A DNA stretch of 64,000 bases, taken from NCBI RefSeq assembly GCF_000332335.1, contig NZ_KB235948.1, positions 3,346,181 through 3,410,180 on the forward strand, written 5' to 3'. Shown in pieces: positions 56,385-64,000 of this stretch (its first letter is position 1; every line of letters begins with the position of its first letter). This stretch comes from Kamptonema formosum PCC 10802 (lineage in GTDB: Bacteria; Cyanobacteriota; Cyanobacteriia; Cyanobacteriales; Oscillatoriaceae). The notes below the pieces were generated by a model. The model searched no databases. It had not been told where the DNA came from and saw only the letters and a list, made by a program, of their open reading frames with translations. The position numbers were made by a program, and so were the translations under genes.

Positions 56385-57059
56385 TCACGCAGATTTTTCC
56401 CCTGCGCGAGGCTCAATCAAATAGCCGCAGCGGTGTTCGCCGTTAATAATCCAGTGCGTCCGCTCGACGGTGCAGTCTTGCAGCGCCGCCGCAAACATTT
56501 CCAGCTCGTGATCGCAGACTCTGGGGAAAGACTCGGCAATCTGGGAGATGACGCAGTTGTGCTCAGCGACCATAAACCGAGGGCCGGTTTGGCCACCGGC
56601 AGCTTCAGGCTCCAGGGAATACCATTCCGCCATATAGCCCTCAGCTCGGCGCAGCTCTACCAACTTGGCCACGCGCTCTGGCAAAGGCCCATTTCCCAAG
56701 CGCTGGCGGTATTCCATCGCCTTGCGCTCCCACTGCTTGCGCAGGATGGAACTCATTTGGTCGCGCCCTACGGTTTCCGTCAGGGTGTCCAGCAGAGAGA
56801 CGGCAAACTCGTGATAGCGATTGGGGAAGCGCTCCCGCCCCTCAGTGGTGAGTTCGTAGACGTGCTGGGGGCGTCCCATGCCGGCCTGAACCGTTTGATA
56901 GCGGATCAGCTCCTCCGCCTCCAAGTCTTTGAGGTGGCGGCGAATCGCCTGCGGGCTGATGTCGAGGGATTCCGCTAGGTCCTGGGCGGTTGCTTGACCC
57001 TGCTTGAGCAGGTGCTGCAGGATGTCTTGTTTGGTGGAAGGTTGCTGAGTGGTGGCCAT
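56385..57059 (-). CDS. sufR: Iron-sulfur cluster biosynthesis transcriptional repressor SufR
   Basis: SufR represses the suf genes when loaded with a [4Fe-4S] cluster. The 224-residue protein has an N-terminal winged helix (KQDILQHLLKQGQATAQDLA and SPQAIRRHLKDLEAE), a middle region (GRPQHVYELTTEGRERFPNR), and a C-terminal cysteine set (HNCVISQ, PRVCDHE, LQDCTVE, HRCGYLIE) that provides cluster ligands. The ATG at 57059 (MATTQQP) is chosen because it opens the conserved region. It is divergent from ftrC-sufBCDS, and two CAAC-N6-GTTG operators lie between them. Confidence 0.96.
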   Translation of the reverse strand: MATTQQPSTKQDILQHLLKQGQATAQDLAESLDISPQAIRRHLKDLEAEELIRYQTVQAGMGRPQHVYELTTEGRERFPNRYHEFAVSLLDTLTETVGRDQMSSILRKQWERKAMEYRQRLGNGPLPERVAKLVELRRAEGYMAEWYSLEPEAAGGQTGPRFMVAEHNCVISQIAESFPRVCDHELEMFAAALQDCTVERTHWIINGEHRCGYLIEPRAGEKSA

Positions 57060-57110
57060 CGTCTTCCCGGAGTGAGCCAAAAAGCGCAAAAAATTTATTT
57101 CGGACTTTGA

Positions 57111-57124
57111 CAACGTGCTTGTTG
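57111..57124. promoter_or_regulatory. SufR operator 1, CAAC-N6-GTTG
   Basis: CAACGTGCTTGTTG is a perfect match to the SufR-binding inverted repeat described in cyanobacteria. It is 52 bp upstream of the sufR ATG, positioned for autorepression. Confidence 0.85.
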
Positions 57125-57151
57125 CTAAAGTACCCTAAAATGGAAGTAAGG

Positions 57152-57165
57152 CAACAAGCCTGTTG
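57152..57165. promoter_or_regulatory. SufR operator 2, CAAC-N6-GTTG
   Basis: CAACAAGCCTGTTG, a second perfect site 41 bp from the first (about four helical turns). It overlaps the expected -35 region of the suf operon, whose likely -10 is TATTAT at 57173-57178. Confidence 0.85.
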
Positions 57166-57212
57166 TTTTACTTATTATAGACGCAATTTAGCTGGCTCTC
57201 CCATCCTGCCCA

Positions 57213-57575
57213 ATGACTGCATCTTACCGCCCCACACAGGCCACAGACAAGAACCTCGAAGCCATGCGGCACTTCGCGGAAACCTACGCGAAGCGCACCG
57301 GCACCTACTTCTGCGCGGATCTGAGCATCACAGCGGTTGTGATTGAGGGGCTGGCCCGACACAAGGACGAGTACGGTTCGCCCCTGTGTCCGTGCCGGCA
57401 CTACGAAGACAAACAGGCGGAAGTGGCGGCGGCCTTCTGGAATTGTCCGTGCGTGCCCATGCGGGAGCGCAAGGAGTGCCACTGCATGCTGTTCCTGACG
57501 CCAGAGAGCGAATTTGCCGGCGACAGGCGGGAAATCTCGTTTGAGCAAATACGAGCCACCACCCGCCAATACTGA
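57213..57575 (+). CDS. ftrC: Ferredoxin:thioredoxin reductase catalytic subunit
   Basis: The FTR catalytic (beta) subunit uses a [4Fe-4S] cluster next to a disulfide to pass electrons from ferredoxin to thioredoxin in the light. The 120-residue protein carries the family cysteine pattern CPCRHYEDK, WNCPCVPM and KECHCMLFL, plus the upstream Cys in YFCADLS. It is the first gene downstream of the SufR operators and would be co-regulated with the suf genes, which fits a protein that needs a cluster. Confidence 0.96.
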   Translation: MTASYRPTQATDKNLEAMRHFAETYAKRTGTYFCADLSITAVVIEGLARHKDEYGSPLCPCRHYEDKQAEVAAAFWNCPCVPMRERKECHCMLFLTPESEFAGDRREISFEQIRATTRQY

Positions 57576-57734
57576 GGGGCGCGGGCGAAACGCCCGCCCT
57601 CCGGGGGCGCAACCCAACCCGCCAATATCTCTGCGCCGGCGCACTGGCTTGCAACATTCAGGCTATTGTTGAGAATCAAAGGGTGACGGCTGTCGCAGAT
57701 GCCGGTTTCCACCTTAGAGAGAGAACACACACCG

Positions 57735-59174
57735 ATGAGCGCAACAGTTAAAACCTTAGTCAATCAGCCCTACAAGTACGGCTTTGTCACCGAGATTGAA
57801 GCCGACACCATCCCTCGCGGGTTGAGTGAGGACATCATCCGCCTGATTTCTTCAAAGAAAAACGAGCCGGAGTTCATGCTGGAATTCCGCCTGCGAGCCT
57901 ACCGGCAGTGGCTGAAAATGACAGAGCCGGCATGGGCGCACGTAAACTATCCGAAAATAAACTATCAGGATATAATTTACTACTCCGCGCCGAAGCAGAA
58001 GAAGCAAAAGCTCAACAGCCTGGAGGAAGTTGACCCAGCACTGCTGGAAACTTTCGAGAAACTGGGCATTCCGCTCTCCGAGCAGAAGCGCCTCTCCAAC
58101 GTGGCGGTTGACGCTATCTTCGACAGCGTATCGGTGGCCACGACCTTTAAAGAAAAGCTGGCCAAACAAGGGGTGATCTTCTGCTCCATCTCGGAAGCGC
58201 TGCAAGAGCACCCAGACTTGGTGCAGAAGTACCTGGGCAGCGTCGTGCCGGTGAGCGACAATTATTTTGCCGCCCTCAACTCCGCCGTGTTCAGCGATGG
58301 CTCCTTCGTGTACATCCCCAAAGGCGTCAAGTGCCCGATGGACCTGTCCACCTACTTCCGGATTAACACCGGCGACACGGGACAGTTCGAGCGCACCCTG
58401 ATTGTCGCCGAGTCGGGCAGCTCCGTCACCTACCTGGAAGGCTGCACCGCCCCGATGTACGACACCAACCAGCTGCACGCCGCCGTGGTAGAATTGGTTG
58501 CCCTTGACAATGCGGAGATTAAATACTCCACCGTGCAGAACTGGTACGCCGGCGACGAAACAGGCAAAGGTGGCATTTACAACTTTGTCACCAAGCGCGG
58601 ACTCTGCCAGGGAGTCAACTCCAAGATTTCCTGGACTCAGGTAGAAACCGGCTCTGCTATCACCTGGAAATATCCCAGCTGCGTGCTGGTGGGAGACAAT
58701 TCGGTGGGCGAGTTCTACTCGGTGGCCCTCACGAACAACTACCAGCAAGCGGATACCGGCACCAAAATGGTGCATGTCGGCAAAAACACCCGCAGCACGA
58801 TTATTTCCAAGGGGATTTCTGCCGGTCACTCCCAGAATAGCTATCGCGGCTTGGTCAAGATTGGGCCAAAGGCTGCCGGCGCGCGCAACTACTCCCAGTG
58901 CGATTCCATGCTGATTGGGGACAGCGCCCAAGCGAACACTTTCCCCTACATCCAGGTGCAAAATAACACCGGCAAGGTGGAGCACGAAGCTTCTACCTCC
59001 AAAATTGGGGAAGACCAGCTGTTTTATTTCCAGCAGCGGGGAATTTCCGCAGAGGATGCGGTGTCGATGATTATCAGCGGGTTCTGCAAGGATGTGTTTA
59101 ATAAGCTGCCGATGGAGTTTGCTGTGGAAGCTGACCGGCTGCTGAGTTTGAAGTTGGAAGGTACGGTTGGGTAA
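57735..59174 (+). CDS. sufB: Fe-S cluster scaffold complex subunit SufB
   Basis: SufB is the scaffold subunit of SufBC2D on which [Fe-S] clusters are built. The 479-residue protein has the family beta-helix: [50 protein letters not shown] with the conserved Cys, and [16 protein letters not shown] and [13 protein letters not shown] in the C-terminal core. ATG at 57735 (MSATVKTL) follows GAGAG. The gene is separated from sufC by 94 bp holding a palindromic repeat. Confidence 0.97.
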   Translation: MSATVKTLVNQPYKYGFVTEIEADTIPRGLSEDIIRLISSKKNEPEFMLEFRLRAYRQWLKMTEPAWAHVNYPKINYQDIIYYSAPKQKKQKLNSLEEVDPALLETFEKLGIPLSEQKRLSNVAVDAIFDSVSVATTFKEKLAKQGVIFCSISEALQEHPDLVQKYLGSVVPVSDNYFAALNSAVFSDGSFVYIPKGVKCPMDLSTYFRINTGDTGQFERTLIVAESGSSVTYLEGCTAPMYDTNQLHAAVVELVALDNAEIKYSTVQNWYAGDETGKGGIYNFVTKRGLCQGVNSKISWTQVETGSAITWKYPSCVLVGDNSVGEFYSVALTNNYQQADTGTKMVHVGKNTRSTIISKGISAGHSQNSYRGLVKIGPKAAGARNYSQCDSMLIGDSAQANTFPYIQVQNNTGKVEHEASTSKIGEDQLFYFQQRGISAEDAVSMIISGFCKDVFNKLPMEFAVEADRLLSLKLEGTVG

Positions 59175-59182
59175 TTTTATAC

Positions 59183-59211
59183 TCTCGTTCCCGGGCGGAG
59201 TCTGGGAACGA
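59183..59211. repeat. Palindromic hairpin between sufB and sufC
   Basis: CTCGTTCCCGGGC, GGA loop, and a mirrored arm with one G-T mismatch. Same family as 21324-21352. It is followed by direct CGCCAAGACGCCAAG motifs also seen at 45076-45092. In an operon it may attenuate or stabilise mRNA rather than terminate it. Confidence 0.85.
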
Positions 59212-59268
59212 GAATGAAATTGAACCGCCAAGACGCCAAGAACGCCAAGGAAGAGGAAAGAGAGAGAA

Positions 59269-60060
59269 ATGATAGTTGAGAATGGTGAGGTTATTCTGTC
59301 TGTCCGCGATTTGAGGGCGGAGGTGGATGGGATTGAGATTTTGAAGGGGTTGAATCTGGAGATTAAGGCGGGGGAAATTCATGCTATAATGGGGCCGAAT
59401 GGGTCGGGGAAGAGTACGTTTTCTAAGGTGTTGGCGGGGCATCCTGACTACACGGTGACGGGAGGTGAGGTGATTTTTCGGGGAGAAAATTTGCTGGAGC
59501 TGGAAGCGGAGGAAAGGGCGAGAGCTGGGGTGTTTCTGGCGTTCCAATATCCGCTGGAAATTCCAGGGGTGACGAATCTGGACTTTTTGCGGGTGGCGTA
59601 CAATTCGCACCGCAAGCATAAGGGTTTGGAGGAGTTGGACGCGCTGGATTTTGACGATTTGATACAGGAAAAGTTGGAAGTTGTCAAGATGAATCCGGCG
59701 TTCCTGAGCCGGAGTGTGAATGAGGGGTTTTCTGGCGGCGAGAAGAAGCGGAATGAGATCCTGCAAATGGCGCTGCTGGAGCCGAAGTTGGCGATTTTGG
59801 ACGAGACGGATTCGGGGCTGGATATTGATGCGCTGAAGATTGTGGCGAATGGGGTGAACCAGCTGGCGAGCGCTGAGAATGCGATGCTGGCGATTACGCA
59901 CTACCAGCGGTTGCTGAATTATATTGTGCCGGATTACGTGCATGTGATGGAAGCCGGGCGCATTATTCTCACCGGCACGAAGGAACTGGCGCTGGAGCTG
60001 GAAGCGCGGGGCTATGACTGGGTGCGTGAAGAGGAAGCTGCTGAGGTGGGTGCGCGATGA
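59269..60060 (+). CDS. sufC: Fe-S assembly ATPase SufC
   Basis: SufC is the ABC-type ATPase of SufBC2D. The 263-residue protein has Walker [10 protein letters not shown], the Q loop [13 protein letters not shown], the signature [19 protein letters not shown], Walker [13 protein letters not shown] and the His switch AITHYQR. The stop overlaps the sufD start (ATGA), indicating coupling. Confidence 0.98.
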   Translation: MIVENGEVILSVRDLRAEVDGIEILKGLNLEIKAGEIHAIMGPNGSGKSTFSKVLAGHPDYTVTGGEVIFRGENLLELEAEERARAGVFLAFQYPLEIPGVTNLDFLRVAYNSHRKHKGLEELDALDFDDLIQEKLEVVKMNPAFLSRSVNEGFSGGEKKRNEILQMALLEPKLAILDETDSGLDIDALKIVANGVNQLASAENAMLAITHYQRLLNYIVPDYVHVMEAGRIILTGTKELALELEARGYDWVREEEAAEVGAR

Positions 60061-61409
60061 GTTCGCAAGTTGCTAATCGGGATGCCTATTTGGCTGAGTT
60101 GGTGGAGCAGTGCCGCAAGTTGGGGAAAGGGAAGCGGGAAAGTTGCGCTTATGGGTTGAAGGATTTGCGCGATGCGGCGGCTGAGTTCGTGCTCGCTTCC
60201 GGTTTCCCAACTACCAGGGATGAGGAGTGGCGGTTCACGGATTTGTCTGAGCTCAAGCAGATTCCTTTCCAGGTGGCTGGAAGTGCGGAGGGGGCGAATC
60301 TGGGTCTGTCGGACATTACGCTGCCGGTGCGGGAAAAGGATGCTTTGCCCTTGCGGGTGGTGTTTGTGAATGGCTATTACGCGCCGCACCTCTCTGCAGC
60401 TGATGCGTCGCTGCTTCCGACGCTGGCGCTGGAGCTATTTGTGGGGAATTTGTCGAATGCGCCGGGACCGTATCACGCGCGCATTCGGGAGTGTTTGAGC
60501 GAGCGCAAGCAGCGCAGTGAGGTGTTTGAGGCGCTGAATGTGGCGGCGCTGGTGGATGCGGCGGTGGTGGTGGTGCCAAAAAATCAGGAGATTGAGACGC
60601 CGGTTCACTTGCTATTTCTGGCGGTTCCGGGGGAAGCGCCGGCGATGTGTGCGCCCCACTGTCTGGTGATTGCGGAACCGGGAAGCAAGGTGACGGTAAT
60701 TGAGGACTATGCTGCTGTTGGCAGGGGTGTCAGTTTTACGAATGCGGTGACGGAAATTGTGGTCGGTGAAAATGCCCGGGTTGACCACATCCGGATTCAG
60801 AGGGAGAGCGCGGAGGCTTTCCATATTGGGAAGAGTTCGGTGGAGCAAGCCCGCAACAGCCGGTACAGCTGTTACGCTGTCAGTTTGGGCGCAAAGCTTT
60901 CCCGGCACAATTTAGACGTGCGGCAGGCGGGAGAGGGTACGGAAACAGCGCTCAACGGTTTGGTGGCAGTCGCCGGCGAACAGCTGGCAGACACTCACAG
61001 CACTATCGCTCTGAATTACCCTCACGGCAGAAGCCGCCAGCTGCACAAGTGCGTGGTGGGGGATCGCGCTCGCGGGGTGTTTAGCGGTAAGGTGATTGTG
61101 GCCAAAGCCGCCCAGCTCACGGATGCCGCCCAGCTGAGCCGCAATTTGCTGCTGTCTGCCAAGGCGCGTGTGGATACGAAACCGCAACTGGAAATTGTTG
61201 CGGATAATGTCAAGTGCTCGCACGGCGCTACGGTGAGCCAGCTGGATGCGGAAGAGGTATTTTACCTGCAAAGTCGCGGTTTGGATGGAGATGCGGCTCG
61301 CACTCTTTTAATTGATGCCTTTGTCGGTGAGGTTCTCAATCAGCTGCCGGTGCTTTCTTTGCGGCAAACCCTCGCTAGTGCGGCGAGCCGGTTGAAGGCT
61401 GCTAGCTAA
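60057..61409 (+). CDS. sufD: Fe-S assembly protein SufD
   Basis: SufD is the SufB paralogue in SufBC2D and is needed for iron entry. The 450-residue protein shows the N-terminal [17 protein letters not shown], the beta-helix segment [29 protein letters not shown], and the C-terminal core [20 protein letters not shown] with the conserved Cys-His. Overlap with sufC is 4 nt. Confidence 0.97.
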   Translation: MSSQVANRDAYLAELVEQCRKLGKGKRESCAYGLKDLRDAAAEFVLASGFPTTRDEEWRFTDLSELKQIPFQVAGSAEGANLGLSDITLPVREKDALPLRVVFVNGYYAPHLSAADASLLPTLALELFVGNLSNAPGPYHARIRECLSERKQRSEVFEALNVAALVDAAVVVVPKNQEIETPVHLLFLAVPGEAPAMCAPHCLVIAEPGSKVTVIEDYAAVGRGVSFTNAVTEIVVGENARVDHIRIQRESAEAFHIGKSSVEQARNSRYSCYAVSLGAKLSRHNLDVRQAGEGTETALNGLVAVAGEQLADTHSTIALNYPHGRSRQLHKCVVGDRARGVFSGKVIVAKAAQLTDAAQLSRNLLLSAKARVDTKPQLEIVADNVKCSHGATVSQLDAEEVFYLQSRGLDGDAARTLLIDAFVGEVLNQLPVLSLRQTLASAASRLKAAS

Positions 61410-61509
61410 AGGCAGGGGAACCCGGCACCCTAACCCCAGCCCCTTATCCCCAGAGGGGGCCCCACCTTCCCCGTTAACGGGGAGGGGGAAAAAGAGAGGG
61501 GTTTATCCC

Positions 61510-61535
61510 TCGTTCCCAGGCGACAGCCTGGGAAT
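61510..61535. repeat. Palindromic hairpin between sufD and sufS
   Basis: CGTTCCCAGGC and GCCTGGGAATG with a GACA loop. Third copy of the GTTCCCAGGC family in the window. Confidence 0.8.
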
Positions 61536-61652
61536 GCCGACCGGCAGGCTCTGCCTTCCGCCCCCAGTTGGGAACCGGCGAGGGAGAGCTTATAGAAAAA
61601 GCGTTCTATGGCGTTGCCTGGAAATGAGAGATTACAATCCAAAACTGTAAAG

Positions 61653-62918
61653 ATGACCTTACTAACTCAAGAAAAAACTCTCGCTGCTAAAGTCCGTCCG
61701 GACTTCCCGATTTTGCTCCAGGAAGTTAACGGGCACCGTTTGGTTTACTTGGACAATGCCGCCACGTCCCAAAAACCGCTGCAGGTGCTGGAAACGCTGC
61801 GGGAATACTATGACCAGTACAATTCCAACGTGCACCGGGGCGTTCACACCCTCAGCGCGCGGGCGACGTCTGCTTATGAGGAAGCGCGAGAAAAAGTCAG
61901 CCGGTTTGTTAATGCGGCTTCCTATCAGGAGATTGTCTACACGCGCAATGCCAGTGAGGCGATTAACTTGGTGGCCTACGCTTGGGGGCTGAGCAATTTG
62001 CAGCGCGGGGATGAGGTGATTCTCTCGGTGATGGAGCACCACAGCAATTTGGTGCCGTGGCAACTTATGGCGCAAAAAACCGGCGCGGTGCTGAAGTTTG
62101 TTGAGCTGACTGAGACGGAGGAGTTCAATCTGGAACAGTTTAAATCACTGCTTTCGGATAAGACAAAGTTGGTGTCTGTGGCTCACGTTTCTAACACTTT
62201 GGGCTGCATTAATCCGGTGCGGGAGATTGCGAAACTGGCGCACAAGTACGGGGCGAAGGTGTTAATTGATGCCTGCCAGAGCGTGCCGCACATGCAGGTT
62301 GACGTGCGGGAGATGGACTGCGACTGGCTGGTGGCTTCTGGGCACAAGATGTGCGCGCCCACCGGCATCGGTTTCCTGTACGGGAAGCTGGACATGCTGC
62401 GCTCGATGCCTCCGTTTTTGGGCGGCGGCGAGATGATTGCGGATGTGTTTTTGGAACAGTCCACTTATGCGGATGTGCCGGCAAAGTTTGAGGCGGGCAC
62501 GCCGGCTATTGCGGAGGCAATCGCCCTGGGTGCGGCGGTGGATTACCTGACGGAGGTGGGGATGGATAAAATTGAAGCTTACGAACATGAGCTGACGGCG
62601 TATCTGTTTGAGCAGTTGCGGAAAATTCCTCAAGTTAAGGTTTACGGACCGCAACCGCCAGCGGATGGCACCGGCAGGGCGGCGCTGGCGGCGTTTACTG
62701 CCGGTGAGGTGCACCCGCACGATCTGTCTACGATTTTGGATCAGGCGGGGGTGGCGATTCGTGCGGGGCACCACTGCACGCAACCGCTGCACCGGTATTT
62801 GGGCGCTCAGTCTACGGCGCGGGCGAGTTTGTATTTTTACAACACCCGCGAGGAGATTGACGTGTTTATTGGGGCGCTGAAGGAGGCGATTGAGTTTTTT
62901 GCCGGGATTTTTGGGTGA
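61653..62918 (+). CDS. sufS: Group II cysteine desulfurase SufS
   Basis: SufS takes sulfur from cysteine using PLP and supplies it to SufBC2D. The 421-residue protein shows [13 protein letters not shown], the HHS after [11 protein letters not shown], the PLP site [11 protein letters not shown] and the Schiff-base Lys in [13 protein letters not shown], and the active-site Cys in [18 protein letters not shown] at 61653 is preferred over an upstream frame start. A 240-bp repeat-rich gap separates it from sufD, so a second promoter is possible. Confidence 0.97.
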   Translation: MTLLTQEKTLAAKVRPDFPILLQEVNGHRLVYLDNAATSQKPLQVLETLREYYDQYNSNVHRGVHTLSARATSAYEEAREKVSRFVNAASYQEIVYTRNASEAINLVAYAWGLSNLQRGDEVILSVMEHHSNLVPWQLMAQKTGAVLKFVELTETEEFNLEQFKSLLSDKTKLVSVAHVSNTLGCINPVREIAKLAHKYGAKVLIDACQSVPHMQVDVREMDCDWLVASGHKMCAPTGIGFLYGKLDMLRSMPPFLGGGEMIADVFLEQSTYADVPAKFEAGTPAIAEAIALGAAVDYLTEVGMDKIEAYEHELTAYLFEQLRKIPQVKVYGPQPPADGTGRAALAAFTAGEVHPHDLSTILDQAGVAIRAGHHCTQPLHRYLGAQSTARASLYFYNTREEIDVFIGALKEAIEFFAGIFG

Positions 62919-63077
62919 GCCGGTGGGGTGGGCGCTGCCCACCCTCCTGGCTGTTGCAAACTATTGCGAAACGGCTTGGCAAACCGCACCAAGTGTTTTA
63001 TGTTATTTTGAGAGGATGTGGGGAAGTCGCAGGGCAAACACCCAACTAACCAGAATGCCGGTGAGGCGCGAACGCTC

Positions 63078-63296
63078 TCACAATTCCTCCCATTCCTCCC
63101 GGCTGATTTCGGCTTGACGCAAGATTTGAACAAGCAACGCAGGGCTGATGTCTCTCTGATGCGGATTAGGAATCCAAACTTTGAGATTTTCTTTAACCAT
63201 GTACTGATGCTTGCCCCCAGAAAATGGCCCTTCAAATCCCAGTTGCTTAAAGAGGCAAATCAGTTCCAAGCGTTTAATGGCTCGAAGTGGCGGCAT
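63078..63296 (-). CDS. hicA: HicA-family mRNA interferase toxin
   Basis: HicA toxins are small dsRBD-like RNases. The 72-residue protein has the family pattern: PIKRLELICLFKQLGFEG-like N-terminus, GGKHQYM with the catalytic His30, and IPNPHQRDISPALLVQILRQA. Its ATG overlaps the hicB stop by one base (TGATG), so the two are translated together. Here the antitoxin gene comes first. Confidence 0.9.
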   Translation of the reverse strand: MPPLRAIKRLELICLFKQLGFEGPFSGGKHQYMVKENLKVWIPNPHQRDISPALLVQILRQAEISREEWEEL

Positions 63297-63538
63297 CAGG
63301 CAACCTCTTGCTGTGCGTTCAGGTCAATGCCATCGATAACGGGTAGTGAGTGCTGCAACCGCAATCCCAAAATAATCCAGCCTTCTAAGACTTCTTGTAA
63401 CAATTCCCGACAGTATTCCAGTCTTTCTGCATTGGCATATACCCCCTGAAAGCCTGGGATTTCTCCGTAAAAAGTTCCGTCCTCCAGCAACTGATAGGTG
63501 GCTTGGCGCATCGCCGATTGAATGTAATTTGTTAGCAT
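63296..63538 (-). CDS. hicB: HicB-family antitoxin, short form
   Basis: The 80-residue protein contains the HicB fold start (ATYQLLEDGTFYGEIPGFQGVYA) and LLQEVLEGWIILGLRLQHSLPVIDG. It lacks the C-terminal helix-turn-helix or ribbon-helix-helix present in many HicB proteins, so autoregulation by DNA binding may be absent. AGAGGA lies upstream of the ATG at 63538. Confidence 0.88.
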   Translation of the reverse strand: MLTNYIQSAMRQATYQLLEDGTFYGEIPGFQGVYANAERLEYCRELLQEVLEGWIILGLRLQHSLPVIDGIDLNAQQEVA

Positions 63539-63820
63539 TTTGAGTCCTCTGTTAACAGTCGAGCTAGACGAGCCTAAACTCGGACTGGCTGTGCGGTTTG
63601 TTTCAGCTGTAACTGCTTAGATTTTACCACATTCAAACCGGCTCGCAACCCAACTCGACAAGCCGGCTGCTTCCCGCACCCCCAACTCACCACCGGCGGG
63701 AGTAACAAAACTCAATATCGCCCCTCACCGAGTTTCGATACAATAGGATTGCCGGTTAATAGCGCGGGCCAGATGTCCGCCCCACACACGATGGGAGCAT
63801 CCCATTTTTGCAAAGATTAT

Positions 63821-63925
63821 CACCCTCACCCCCCTAACCCCCCTCTCCCAGGTCGGGAGAGGGGGGAAAGAATCAAGAATTCTCCCCTCACCCCAAAGTG
63901 GGAGAGGGGTTGGGGGTGAGGGGAG
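63821..63925. repeat. Large foldback repeat with inner 10-bp hairpin
   Basis: CACCCTCACCCCCCTAACCCC at the left is mirrored by a GGGGTTGGGGGTGAGGGG arm at the right. Nested inside is CCCCTCTCCC-AGGTC-GGGAGAGGGG (63840-63864). A related fragment is at 61432-61490. The stretch from 63539 to 63973 has no supported gene. Confidence 0.8.
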
Positions 63926-63973
63926 TACAAAAATAGGATGCCCCACACACGATTGCTCTCCTTCGGGCTACCC

Positions 63974-64000
63974 ATGACTCAAAATACCGATTTTCTCCGC
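63974..64000 (+). CDS. Possible gene start cut by the window edge
   Basis: ATG followed by an open frame (MTQNTDFLR) to the edge. No ribosome site stands out and nine codons are too few to judge. Confidence 0.2.

Noticed and set aside
57852-59231. 459-codon minus-strand ORF opposite sufB
   Set aside because: It is a shadow of the well-supported sufB frame with no family resemblance.

Overview
The window is a piece of a cyanobacterial chromosome, most likely from a filamentous, repeat-rich lineage. The evidence is a set of genes confined to or typical of oxygenic phototrophs: psbK (a 45-residue photosystem II peptide), ndhM, the catalytic subunit of ferredoxin:thioredoxin reductase, and sufR divergent from ftrC-sufBCDS. 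Four-Cys type Ser/Thr kinases, Uma2 nucleases and many dispersed palindromic repeats point the same way.

Region 1 (1-19341) is a complete CRISPR-Cas locus read on the minus strand. In transcription order it holds a WYL regulator, cas6, cas3, cas8, cas7, cas5, a Uma2-family nuclease, a cas4-cas1 fusion, cas2, a leader with a good promoter, and a very large array (115 repeats, 114 spacers in view, running off the left edge). The protein set matches the MYXAN-like branch of type I-B. The array has a sharp allele switch that splits it into an older block of 37 repeats and a younger block of 78. It also has a duplicated two-spacer segment, two spacers that overlap on one target, and one protospacer captured twice with differences at seed positions. 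Repeat-like hairpins that keep a GNRA loop lie outside the array: one in the 5' region of cas4-cas1, and a small degenerate mini-array upstream of the WYL gene.

Region 2 (19342-35346) holds repeat-rich spacers, two blocks of 25-26 bp tandem palindromes around a DEDDy exonuclease gene and a vWA protein gene, leuD, a membrane-bound sugar-nucleotide dehydratase, ndhM, and a PP2C phosphatase next to a Ser/Thr kinase. Phosphatase and kinase share an almost identical C-terminal region, and the kinase copy is broken by a deletion and frameshift.

Region 3 (35347-47094) contains an orphan IS630-type OrfA, cobS, a decayed IS607-type element (tnpA with two nonsense codons; tnpB frameshifted and lacking a catalytic Asp), tgt-psbK, a GST, a GAF histidine kinase, a UbiB/ABC1 kinase and tRNA-Glu(UUC).

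Region 4 (47095-56384) has an M42 peptidase, a DUF218/YdcF protein, an SLH lipoprotein, hypothetical proteins, a frameshifted histidine phosphatase, and a second uma2 gene hit twice by one MITE family (TATAGCAG ends, TA target). Region 5 (56385-62918) is the iron-sulfur assembly locus: sufR faces ftrC-sufB-sufC-sufD-sufS across an intergenic region with two perfect CAAC-N6-GTTG SufR sites. A HicBA toxin-antitoxin pair and a large foldback repeat close the window.
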